The notes under the pieces: generated by a model
Databases searched by the model: none
Seen by the model: only the letters and a program-made list of their open reading frames with translations
What the model was told of the DNA's origin: nothing
Translations under genes and position numbers: made by a program
Assembly: GCA_019722365.1 (NCBI GenBank)
Contig: JADFUC010001109.1
Coordinates: 1 to 64,000 of the forward strand
Length of the DNA stretch: 64,000 nt
From: Lithospermum erythrorhizon
Lineage: Eukaryota > Streptophyta > Magnoliopsida > Boraginales > Boraginaceae
Reading direction: 5' to 3'
Shown: piece by piece, positions 36,812-51,004 of the stretch
Numbering within the stretch: position 1 is the first letter of the stretch
Layout: each line of letters opens with the position of its first letter

Positions 36812-37410
36812 GTTAATAGAAGACTTCGAACGAGGGCCGGGCCGAGGCCACCCGAGATCTGGGTGGGAAGGGGAACCGTAGGGGCGCAGGGCGATCTTTG
36901 GGGCTGGAGTCCGTCCCGTTTCTTAACGAACCGGGGGCCGTTAAAACTGGGCACAGTGGTCGAGGTAGGAATCTGAGAGCAAGCGTGGGCCGGACTGAGC
37001 GGCCCACGAGGCTGACCGTTAGCCACTTCACAGTTAATTGCATGCAGCACGTATGCGTTGTGGGCTTACAAACATGCAAGGAGTTATTTGATTTGAGCAC
37101 ATTGCATGGAATTCGTTAATAGGGGCGCCGGGCAGGAAGCCCGCGGGCTCTGTGGGTAGGCTGCGGCCGGGGCTGGGGGGCTAATCTTTGGGCCCCGATC
37201 CGTCCCGTTTCTTAACGAGCGGGGGCAGTTAGGTAGGGCACAGTGGTCGAGGCGGGAATACGAACCTAAGCTGGTGGGCCGGGCCCCGAGCGGCCCCTGA
37301 GCCCCAGTCGTTAGCCACTTCTAGTTAATTGCATGCAACATGTGTACGTTAGTGGGCTTACAAACATGCAAGAGTTATTTAGTTGGCTTGCAAACATGCA
37401 TGGAATTCGT
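36812..37410. repeat. GC-rich tandem duplication, unit about 300 bp
   Basis: Two head-to-tail copies, 36,812-37,113 and 37,114-37,410. Each runs from a G/C-rich block through CCGTCCCGTTTCTTAACGA, GGGCACAGTGGTCGAGG, CCGTTAGCCACTTC, GTTAATTGCATGCA and GGGCTTACAAACATGCAAG to GCATGGAATTCGTTA. It stands out sharply from AT-rich surroundings. Small ORFs exist on both strands with no recognisable product, and they are not conserved between the two units. Confidence 0.8.
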
Positions 37411-37738
37411 TAGACTTAAAAGTTTAAAAGGGCAAAACAGTAATTTAATTTCAGATTTTTACTGTTTGGGTGTGCATATATAGTGGCGGCTTTGGGTGTT
37501 ATAGATATTTTATATTTTTGAAGGGTAAGGGTAATATAGATATTTTGAATTTTTTAATAAATTTATATTTGTTTAAATATGAAGACTAGGATTCGAGGCG
37601 TTTAGGATAAGAAAAATAGTTTAGCCAGACAGGCAGACGAAGCCCAAAATTTTAAGGCGGATTGAAAATAAACACATAATATAGGAGGCAAATAAAAAAT
37701 TAGAGTTAACATTTCAATAACTTACATTATATACATTA

Positions 37739-38870
37739 AGCTAATTAGCTAGTTGCCCCTTGAATTATAGATTAATTTTTAGTTAGGTCTTTGGCAATGA
37801 ATTCTTTTCTAGGATGAAGATCCAATGAACTTTGCTATTTTCGCTTTAAACAACAAAATGACTACTTTACTCCTAACACTAAATTAAAATATAGGAGGGG
37901 CACATTTAAAATATTTTAGATAATTAGAATAAAGCTAGCTGAAACTTTATTTCTTTGATACATTAAACTTTACCGACTTTCTGACAATCAACTTTTCTTT
38001 TTGACATATTCCACACTCTTTCCCCCCCTACGACTTTTTCCTTAAACTTTCACATTAAGTAATCGATCTCACAGCCGCCAAAGAAATCCTGCCAGTATGA
38101 AATTAATGCTTAAAATTGTGAATATTGAATTTACTTGAGCAGTGAGACGAGCCCTGCGTTTTGCGTATTGAATCCAGCGTGCGAGAAGGCATTGAAGATC
38201 GCGCGAGATGCGGAGGTTGATGATGACGGTGAGGAATTCGGAGGAGGGAGGGTGAGAGGGAGTAGAGGGGGTAGAGTTTGGTATGTCGAAAGTGGTGGTT
38301 TGGCGAGAAGTTCGAGGGGTGGGGAGGGGTGGGGGTAGGGGTAAGTGCGATTGTGTCGAAAAAATTGGTGGTTGGTGAAAGTTTAGGGGAAGGAGTAGGG
38401 GTAAAGATAGGGTGGGGTATGCTTAGGCAAAAAAGTGATGGTTGGTGAAAGTTCATGGGGGAAAGTTTAGGAGGAAGGGGGTGGGGGTGGGGTAGGGAGT
38501 AGGGTGTTTTTAAAGAAAGAAATTGATAGTTGGTGAAAGTTCAGGGGAAAAAGTTTAAGGGGGAAGGGTGGGGGTAGAGGGTAGGATGGGGTATGTCAAA
38601 AAAAAAAGTGATGGTTGGTGAAAGTTCATGGGAGAATGTTTAGGGGGTGAGGGTAGGGTGAGGTGTGTCAAAGAAGAAAGTTATGAGATTTTATTATAAT
38701 TATGTAAAATATTTTAAATGTGCCCCTATACTTTAATTTAGTATTAGGGATAAAATAGTTATTTTATTGTTTAAAGGTGAAAATACATGTTTGTGGATCA
38801 TTAAAAAAAAACTGATAGTTCAGGAACTAAGTAAAAATTAATCTATACTTCATAGCAACCAGCTAATTAT
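37739..38870. mobile_element. Non-autonomous DNA element with long terminal inverted repeats (element 1)
   Basis: The left arm 37,739 to about 37,970 is the reverse complement of the right arm, about 38,660-38,870. Examples are GCTAATTAGCTAGTTGC against GCAACCAGCTAATTATC, and GGGGCACATTTAAAATATTTT against AAAATATTTTAAATGTGCCCC. Arms of over 200 bp are typical of Mutator-like MITEs or foldback elements (family knowledge). The interior is a G-rich minisatellite. There is no transposase. I could not define a target duplication. Confidence 0.75.
38225..38665 (+). repeat. G-rich minisatellite inside element 1
   Basis: About four copies of a 95-105 bp unit: GTGATGGTTGGTGAAAGTTC, then GGGG-A-rich sequence and a run such as GGGGGTGGGGGTGGGGTAGGG. 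Many runs of three or more G lie within a few bases of each other on the plus strand. The long open frame on the minus strand (38,103-38,456) is a by-product of the repeat. Confidence 0.75.
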
Positions 38871-39065
38871 CCTATATATTAGTATTTCATATGTTTAGTT
38901 TAAACTTAAATATTTACTATATTATCGTTAAACTTATAAGTTTAAGTGATATCAATATTATGATCACAATGTAGTATTGTGGTTGTCCTATATTTAAATT
39001 CATTTCTAAAGAAAAACATGAGCTTTAAGACATTTGGATTAACATTTCAAATAGGATTACATTAT

Positions 39066-40108
39066 ATATAGGGTTAATTTTTTAGATTTGCCTTTATCTT
39101 ATTTAAAGTTTGAAGGTTGTCTCACCATCGCATTATCGTTTGAGTTGCCATCTAAACTATACTTAATTTTAAATTGGCCCCTCAACTATTCAAATTGCCC
39201 CTGATGTCATGAAATTTTATTTTAGCTAAAGGAAAAACTCGAAATTACACTTATATCAAATTTGTGGGGCACTTTTTAAATATAGTTAAACATATACTTA
39301 TTTTAATAATAACCAAAATATTAATTAAAATTATATTTAATTAAAAATCTACGTCTCCATACTTGACTACCGCCCTTCCAAGCCTCTCCGCCTTTAAGCA
39401 ACAAATTGTTAAAACATTGGAAAAAAAAGCCAAACCGACGTTGAACTGTTCTGCAATAGATTTATTTTAAGTAAATAAAGTTCATTGTTTTATTATTAGC
39501 ATTGTCTAACTATTACTTCATTCTTCCCAATTTAATTGAGGGATTTCAATTCAATTCCCATTGAAACCTCCACCACCCCAATCATGGTTCGAGTGTTTCG
39601 GTTCTTGATTTGAATTATTGAGTGCAGGGTTTTTGTGATTTAGCTTTAATATAGACACTAAGAAAAGAAATCGAGACGAGTTTATTGCAAAGTTTTGATT
39701 TTTGTAGCACTTTGGGAAACTGAGGCAATTGATTATGGTAAGATAGTTACAACTGAGAGCCATTTTCTTGTGGGTTGTGACTATTTGTATGATAAATGCA
39801 ATGATGGTTCGTAACTTCGTATCATTGAGGTTTATGAGCAATTTGATAATTGGTTCAAATATAATTAAAATAAGTATACCTATTTAGTTATATTTAAAAG
39901 GCATCCCAAAAATTTATTATAAGCATAATTTTGAATTTATCCTTTTGTTAAAATAATATTTCATCACATCAGGAAATAATTTGAATAGTTGAGAGGAAAA
40001 TTTGAAATTTAATATAATTTAGAAGACAACTTGAAACGATAATAGTATTAGGGGCAATTTAAAACTTACAGAAAATACAAGGGACAACAAGAAATTGAGC
40101 CTATATTG
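39066..40108. mobile_element. Non-autonomous DNA element with long terminal inverted repeats (element 2)
   Basis: The left arm 39,066-39,310 is the reverse complement of the right arm 39,861-40,108. Shared strings are CTCAACTATTCAAATT, CCTGATGT.ATGAAAT, TTTTAAATATA and ATACTTATTTTAAT. The ends read TATAGGGTTAATTTTTTAG and, inverted, TATAGGCTCAATTTCTTG. The interior (39,311-39,860) is not similar to element 1 and encodes nothing I recognise. It lies only about 200 bp from element 1. Mutator-like or foldback origin is inferred from arm length. Confidence 0.75.
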
Positions 40109-40112
40109 TAGA

Positions 40113-42376
40113 CATAATTCAAACATTTGGTAAGACATAATTCGAGTTGGCAGAACCCTATAATACAAGTCACCAGTCACCACATTGGGAGATTCCAACA
40201 AACCAAAGCAGGTGCAGAACTGAATCTCAAATACAAAATTTCCTCATGAAAGTTACCAGAAGATGTAAAACCATAAAAAACTTGGAGATAACAGCCTATT
40301 CAGGAAACCCTGAACCATAGAACTGAACCATAGAACGTGGTGGTAAGCACATAGCACTCTGGCTGCAACTTCCATCCCAAAACTAGAAGAACTTAGCTAA
40401 GGGATTAGTAATCATGTTTTTAGTTGCCTTTGAAAACATTACAAACCTCAAACACGAGTCCTTCCGATAACTTCATCTAAACATTATGTCCCAGAACATG
40501 GATGCCTTCAGATAGTTTCGTTCATCTTTCTATGCAATATTTCAAGTATACATCCAAAGATATAACTATTCACCAACCTTTTTTACATCCATAAAGCATG
40601 TTAAGTGTTAACATTCACATATGAACAATCTTCTTAAGAGGCATCCAACATAGTAATATGAACACTAAGGCTATATGAAACACAAGGACTTAGTGATATG
40701 CAAAAATAACCCACTACGAACACTACGCCTGTTTCTTACAACTAGATTTCCAAAGAAATAAAAAACTGAGATGCATTTCATGACAGTTCTCTACCATAGT
40801 AACCGCTGATTTAATAATTCCTTAGCTGCTTCAATATTACTCTGTAAAACGTTATATGCACACAACAACTAAAGACATACGCCTACCAAACTGAAATATT
40901 CAACACGACCCAATGAAACTAGAGAGGTCACCTAACCATGCCAACAAAATTCAAGTACAGAACCTATATGTTCAAGTTACAGGACTTATATCAATCTAAA
41001 CACAAGCTTCAGCAATGAAGATTTGCATACAAGATCAAGGAAAACATAAGAACACCTTAGTAGAAAAGCAAAGGTTATAAATAAAAATTCAACAACATCA
41101 GTTTAGGTTTTCTCGAATCACTTCATTGCATCTCTTCGACTAATATTAACTCGACAGAACTATTTAATTTCTTCCTTCTAAATCTACTTTAGGATACAAA
41201 GGTACCAACAATGGCAAACAAAGCCATGCGAAGGACTTTCAATATTCCCAACTAGACTAAATCTACGTTGTCATATAGAATTAGCTTCACTGGTACTGTT
41301 GGCAACAAGTTCAAAGAGAATTTGATAGCAGTAGGCTTATCAATATCACAAGTTCACAACAGGATAAATTTTCATATTGTAATAAATTTGTTATAGCCAT
41401 TAAACTTCACATGCCTTTCAGAAATGTACAGAAGTCAACAGAGCATCATAGGAAATGAACAATTAGAATGCATGTAATCCATCAGAGCTGTGCATATACA
41501 ACTTGCTAGTGTTAGAGGGTAGGGTGTTCCTATGTGCCCATTGGTACAGTTCATAACTCACTAACTCAGCATGCATTTTACAAAACTTATTCAATTATTC
41601 TTGTCACAGTGCTTGTATAATTAGCATAAACCATAACACCTTCTAAACATTCTATCAGCAGACAGTGCCTATTTAAGGTTTATGTTTTCTCAATCACTCT
41701 ACTCCATCTCTTCAATTTAAAAAATTAACTCATCAAAACTATGCAGTTTCTTTCTCCTATATCTACTCACTAAGTTAAATAGGTACCTAGTAGGCTTCAA
41801 TGAAAAACTAATCCACTCTCATCAAACAGTGTGATTAAAGAGGTATACTATATAACTGTCTAAACTGAGCATTCAATTTACATAACCAATTCAATTGTGG
41901 ATCTCAAAGTGCTTATATAATTAGCATCAATCATAGAACCTGTTGAACTTTCCTCAAATATATTCATTGATTTGTCAAATATTCATATATCCATATGATG
42001 ATTTGTCAAATCTTCAAATGATATTGGGACGGAGTATTTAAGCACCAAAGACTATTCACACACAAATATGCATATATGATATCCGATTCTGCGGAGTTAA
42101 GAAACAGCATGAACACAAAGGTAATAATGTTAATTCGTAAGGTTCACATTCACTCCCCCCATTAAGCATAATATATGACGTGCAATTAAAAAATTCAACT
42201 GTAACAAAGCAATACTTTTAATTTCGTAGTCTGAAACATATAATGTGACTTAAAAGGGACATAACTTCTGCCAGCAGTTCCCGTCTCAAAAACGTCTATT
42301 ACAAAAATTAAACCATCGTAATATCACTTATACCCAAGACAGAGACTAGCGGAGTAAGAACACAATAACAGTTAGT
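40113..42376. other. OST3 downstream region with diverged tandem duplications
   Basis: No gene found. Two repeats are visible: 41,098-41,210 resembles 41,676-41,790, and 41,551-41,648 resembles 41,855-41,955 (ATAATTAGCATAAACCATA against ATAATTAGCATCAATCATA). A MITE-like terminus GGGACGGAGTA is at about 42,027. The last 100 bases before 42,377 should include the OST3 3' UTR. Confidence 0.5.
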
Positions 42377-43390
42377 TCACCTCCAGCTTGTAGGCCAGTA
42401 AGCATGAATGGCATACCCCGTCTTCCAATTATCCAGCGAAACAACCTTGCCTACGGCCCAAAACGAAACAAACAATGCCACGATCATCACAAACCGCTGC
42501 ACAGCAACGCTCCTCACCCTAACCAAAACATGAGTCGTAAGCGCCAACAACAACCCCACAACGGTATACAAAAACCCAACGAAAAACCCCTCAGCGCCCA
42601 ACTGCATCCCCGACCCCTGGTAAAAGAACACCAACTTATCCGGATCATTCCTATCAGTCAAAAACATAGGCATTTTCCTAATAATATTATGCATAGCCCC
42701 GGAAACACTAAAAAAGTAAACGAAAACCGCCCCGGTTAACCAAAACCCCTTACTATGCAAAAGCGTATCCCCCCTCAAAAAACTCCTAACCAAAAAGGGT
42801 GTCAACAACAACATTACCACAAACCCAATCCCCATCTGCTTTTTCGAAAAAAGAGGATCGCGATGAATAATCCCAATACTAATCCCGGCCTTGGATTCGA
42901 TAAACCCGGACATGGAGTCAGCCCCCCCGGAGAAATCCGCGGGCTCCATTTTAATCGAGTCCTTTTCGAGATCCTTTTTGGGGACATGGGGTGGGATAAG
43001 TTTGATATGAGGGAGGGAGTTGACGCCGAAAAGGGAGAAAATGTTTTGGGAGTGTTTGAATTCGAGAGTGAAGAAGAGGAGGGGGGAGTGAGGGGAAGGG
43101 GGGGAGTTGATGAGGTGGGATTTGGAGAGGAGGGAGAATTGGGATTTGAGAGAAGGGAGAGAGAGTTCGGGTTTGGAGTGGAGTTGTTGGGCGTCGAAGA
43201 AGATTAGGAAGTGGAAGGGGCGTGGGGTAGGGAGGGCGAGTATGCGGTTCATTAGGGTGTCTGTTAGGTGGATTACTCCTGAAGGGGAGGTGGATTGTAG
43301 GGATGTTAGGTCCGAGAGGACATCTGATGTGGTGCTCATGGTGAGGAAAGGGAGGAGGAAGATGGGGAGGAGATTGAGAGAGGCTGCCAT
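42377..43390 (-). CDS. OST3: Oligosaccharyltransferase subunit OST3/OST6
   Basis: Subunit of the ER-membrane oligosaccharyltransferase that transfers the dolichol-linked glycan to Asn in nascent proteins; OST3/6 subunits help substrate engagement (family knowledge). A single exon encodes 337 residues, the usual size for plants. A signal peptide spans about residues 1-20. The lumenal thioredoxin-like domain (about 25-180) contains PFHFLIFFDAQQL at 58-70; it has no CxxC, so it lacks the redox motif of yeast Ost3p. Four membrane segments follow at about 186-203, 215-235, 266-288 and 298-316, with the conserved WLTGAVFVYFFSVSGAMHNI (217-236). The C-terminus is NWKTGYAIHAYWPTSWR. The ORF is clean, unlike its repeat surroundings. 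ATG at 43,390 begins the hydrophobic leader; no better start is upstream. Confidence 0.95.
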   Translation of the reverse strand: MAASLNLLPIFLLPFLTMSTTSDVLSDLTSLQSTSPSGVIHLTDTLMNRILALPTPRPFHFLIFFDAQQLHSKPELSLPSLKSQFSLLSKSHLINSPPSPHSPLLFFTLEFKHSQNIFSLFGVNSLPHIKLIPPHVPKKDLEKDSIKMEPADFSGGADSMSGFIESKAGISIGIIHRDPLFSKKQMGIGFVVMLLLTPFLVRSFLRGDTLLHSKGFWLTGAVFVYFFSVSGAMHNIIRKMPMFLTDRNDPDKLVFFYQGSGMQLGAEGFFVGFLYTVVGLLLALTTHVLVRVRSVAVQRFVMIVALFVSFWAVGKVVSLDNWKTGYAIHAYWPTSWR

Positions 43391-43559
43391 TTTTGTAGAT
43401 CTTGGAATCGGGACTCAGCTAAAGCTGTAGTTGACACCGGGAAACAATATATCCAGAATAGTAGTACTAGAGCGTCAAATGATCGATTTACCTTTAATTG
43501 AAACTTCTTCCATAATTATATTTCAAAATAGGGAGATATTTCAACTCAAAACACCCATA

Positions 43560-44250
43560 TCAAGAAGCCCAGATAGCTGACGCCCAAATAAACCGATTCT
43601 CTCAGCTGAAATATGAACATAAACTTTTCGCATTATTTCCGCGCTAACCGTGACCCCAAGATCTCATTCAACAAATATGTCCTGACAACAATAACCTAAT
43701 GCAAGTATCCCGCCTGGCCGACATTAACAAGCGCCCTTCCTCCCGAAGTCGAAATTATATTCCAACAAATGACCATGTATGAACGTAAGAAGACGGGGAA
43801 CAAGAACGGAGTGCACCAGAGTACAACAGTCCCAATCATGACCCAGATTCTGGCATGATACCGCTATCTTCATAAAGACGCAGGTCCATAAAGACTGACA
43901 AGATTGGTAGACGTGAAAAATAAGTCTCAAGAAGACTCACGCGTGCCCGCACCTCGCGTGATCCAAATTGCAGCCTCTTTACAACAATAATAGTGTTAAA
44001 TGACTTGAAAGACGACGGACTCGTCATCCTAACCGCCCAGCTCCATCAGCCATAATGACCAAAATGCCTTTTACGGATCTGGGCGTTGGATACCAGACAT
44101 CGAGTGGGTTTAAACTACCCCAGTTCAACCTGTTCGATGAGAATGGAGATCCGCTCAAGCACCAGTGAGTTCATCGCATTACGACTATATCCAACAATCC
44201 CGACGTGATACGCCAAGCGCATTTCCAAACAATTGACAAAAGCAGATAAA
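43560..44250 (+). pseudogene. TAT-type gypsy gag fragment
   Basis: A plus-strand reading near 43,563-43,620 gives AQIADAQINRFSQLKYEH, a coiled-coil-like stretch. At 44,056-44,169 an open frame reads MTKMPFTDLGVGYQTSSG then FKLPQFNLFDENGDPLKH. The pattern GFKLP.F..FDG..DP..H starts the Gag domain of plant TAT/Athila-like gypsy elements. It stops at CAGTGA and decays. Pol pieces of the same superfamily lie at 48,780-50,050, beyond an LTR-2 insertion. Confidence 0.5.
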
Positions 44251-44279
44251 AAATAACCTGCTCCGTATAAGTATTATTT

Positions 44280-48497
<4,218 letters not shown>

Positions 48498-48779
48498 GAG
48501 CGGCATCTTGATGTCGACATCATAATGAGACTATAAATATGTGATATTAAGGATACGATGTTAGTATGAATTATTGTCGATATGAGATGTTACTATTCTT
48601 GATATGATGACGACGGATGATTCGAGAAACGATTCACGACGGATCAGATGCGGTAATGTCGTTACGAAAAATAGTTGTTACGAATACGTGATATTATCGT
48701 TATGCAATTATGTCCTAAGCTCTATTCTCAATTAAGTGGTAATGATGAGATATATAGTATGAGTGTATTTGTGAATCGA

Positions 48780-50050
48780 TAGGAAGGAATACGGGATTTA
48801 TGTAGATGATATGTCAGTGAAAAGCAAGCAGTGGGGCACCACCCGAAAACCTCAAGGAAACATTCGAAAGAAGGCCACAGTTTCATGGATCAATCGAAAA
48901 GTGCTCATTCGGAGTTAGCTCGGGAAATTCTTGGGATACAAAGATTTAAAGAGGCATCGAAATAACTCAACAAGATAATGCACTTCTAGAATATGAAGTC
49001 GCTGTAGGGCTACAAGGATGTTCAAAGTTGATGTGTTATTAGCAGCCTGAAGTCGCTTCATCTCTAAGTCGGGAGAAAGGAACCTTCCATTCTTTAAGAA
49101 CTCGAGACGAGCCTCGGGCGAAACTCTTTCGCTGCGAAGAATGTGCCCATGCTTTTGATGAACTGAAAGAATATCTGGGGTCGCCAAAATTGTTGTTGCG
49201 ACCTTGACCAATTGAGGAACCGCACTATCCTTGGCGCTTCAAATGGAGCGATTAGTAGCACGCCGGGATACGAGACACGTGGGGGTACCTAAAAGCCTAT
49301 CTATCGTATGAGCCATATTCGGTGACAATGAGGAAAACTACCAATTGATAAGTTTTATGCCGCTTATAGTCATCTCCTCGCAAAAAAGCTCAAAATATAT
49401 TTGAGGCCCATCCCATAAAGTGATCACGCATCAAATTTCTAAAAAAATCTTGGAGAGTCCGGCTCTCTCAGGGCGACTCACCACGTGGGCAATTGAATTG
49501 AGCGAGTTTGATATATCCTACGAGCCTCGAGCAAGCATCAAAGCCCAAGCCCTGGCGGATTTCATAGTGGAATGCACGGCGAAGCCACCCCACGTAAGTT
49601 AGTGGACCGAGAAAAATCGACAAGCAACTAATGCTCGAATGACTCTATATGTAAACAAATACAAAAGGTTAAAGTGTGAATGTTAATCTACCTGGCCGAA
49701 AGTGGATGAATGCACATGCCTCTGCTTTCAACTTCAGGCCACAAACAACGAGGTCTCAATACGCCTCCTCAGCTTTATTGTGGTCGAATTGGTGCGATTT
49801 TAAGCCACAAATCTTCGGGATCTAGGACTCAAAGATGATTTAATGATCAAATTAGGGACAACTTGGGTCAAGAATAAATCTCAAAATATCAGCCAAGGCC
49901 ACAACCTCGTGGGCGGTAGTGGTTTCGCCTACACTGCCTTGTCATATACCACGCACGAGAATGAAAGAAGTCGACCGGTTGTCAAAACTCGCCACCAATG
50001 ACATGACGAATCGCTAAAAGTGGTTTATGTCAGGGGTCCGAGATCGAAGA
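48780..50050 (+). pseudogene. TAT-type gypsy RT/RNase H remnant
   Basis: The catalytic IYVDDM lies at 48,796-48,813, followed by SGKFLGY near 48,915 (out of frame), a degenerate RGIE near 48,953 and FDELKEYLGSP near 49,157-49,190. FEAHPI is at about 49,402. A clean stretch, 49,420-49,602, reads SGRLTTWAIELSEFDISYEP and ASIKAQALADFIVE, the connection between RT and RNase H. The archaeal-type RNase H that TAT elements carry seems to follow, with decayed ATNN at about 49,740 and LSKLA at 49,978-49,995. Frames change repeatedly. The end is cut by a copia-type LTR at 50,063. Confidence 0.75.
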
Positions 50051-50062
50051 GTCACGAGGAAA

Positions 50063-51004
50063 TCATAGAATCTAGTATGAATTTCATTCAGTGATAAACA
50101 CCAAATTCATACATCTCCGGATCTCAAAATGATATAAATTAATCTAAAATTAATACAATGACTTATATGAATATGATACTATGAGATGCCAGCCGAAGTC
50201 TATCTCCAAATCTTTCAAGCCTTTAATTCCATCGTTGAGCACTTCAACGTAGTGCCTCTAGCTGTCCACACCAGAGAGGTTGAATCCTGATTTACGCCTC
50301 ATGTAACATGGATGGAATGATGAAATTTGCAGTTAATTTTTCAATTCTTCCTTGATATTTTCGGCCATTCTAGAGAGGAAATGGAGGAGGCTAGTTTTTT
50401 TCATGAATTTTGTGAAACCTAAATGATAAGGATCACTTATATAGTGGTCCATCATTTAGTCTAAAGCCCAACCGAACGGTTAATTTGTTCGAATTGCTGA
50501 CTTAATTAAACCGTTAAGAAAATCAAACACTAACAAGTTGTTAATAGCACCAATGCTACTAACAAGCCCAACTAACTATCGAATTAATTCAATTGACTAA
50601 TTACTAATTCAGTCCCACTTATATTTCTCTAGCATATTATCAATGAAAATTCTCAATTAGAAATATCTGTTAATTACAATAATCAATTTAGCAACGTAAT
50701 TTAATTTCATACGAAATATAACCTCAACGTCACCTGATGCTACATGAATCTTCAGGTCAGATGATAGGTAGCTTGTATAATAATAATAATCGACCAATTA
50801 CTATTATTATAACGACACGAGTAAAGCATCTAACAATCGCCTCATAACCCTTAAATTATCATGAGAACCTACACTGTAATATACAATTACTAAAGTGAAC
50901 ACTAAGTTCCAAGAATCACATTTAACTAACCCAGAAATGAATTGATACATAATTGTCTCAACGGGCATAATAGTGTAATTCAATTTCTCATTGGATTTCC
51001 AACA
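50063..51004 (-). mobile_element. Copia-type LTR, minus strand
   Basis: On the minus strand it starts TGTTGGAAATCCAATGAG (51,004) and ends near 50,063 in GATTCTA. It aligns end to end with the solo LTR at 55,553-56,558 (AGAATCTAGTATGAATTT, GATAAACACC, CGACCAATTACTATTATTATAAC against similar strings). No matching target duplication is visible. It separates the TAT fragment on its left from the inverted LTR-2 copy on its right. Confidence 0.75.

Noticed and set aside
38103..38456. 117-codon minus-strand Pro/Ser/His-rich ORF
   Set aside because: By-product of the G-rich minisatellite in the long-TIR element.
42404..43430. Plus-strand ORFs of 107-150 codons opposite OST3
   Set aside because: Antisense shadows of the clean OST3 reading frame.
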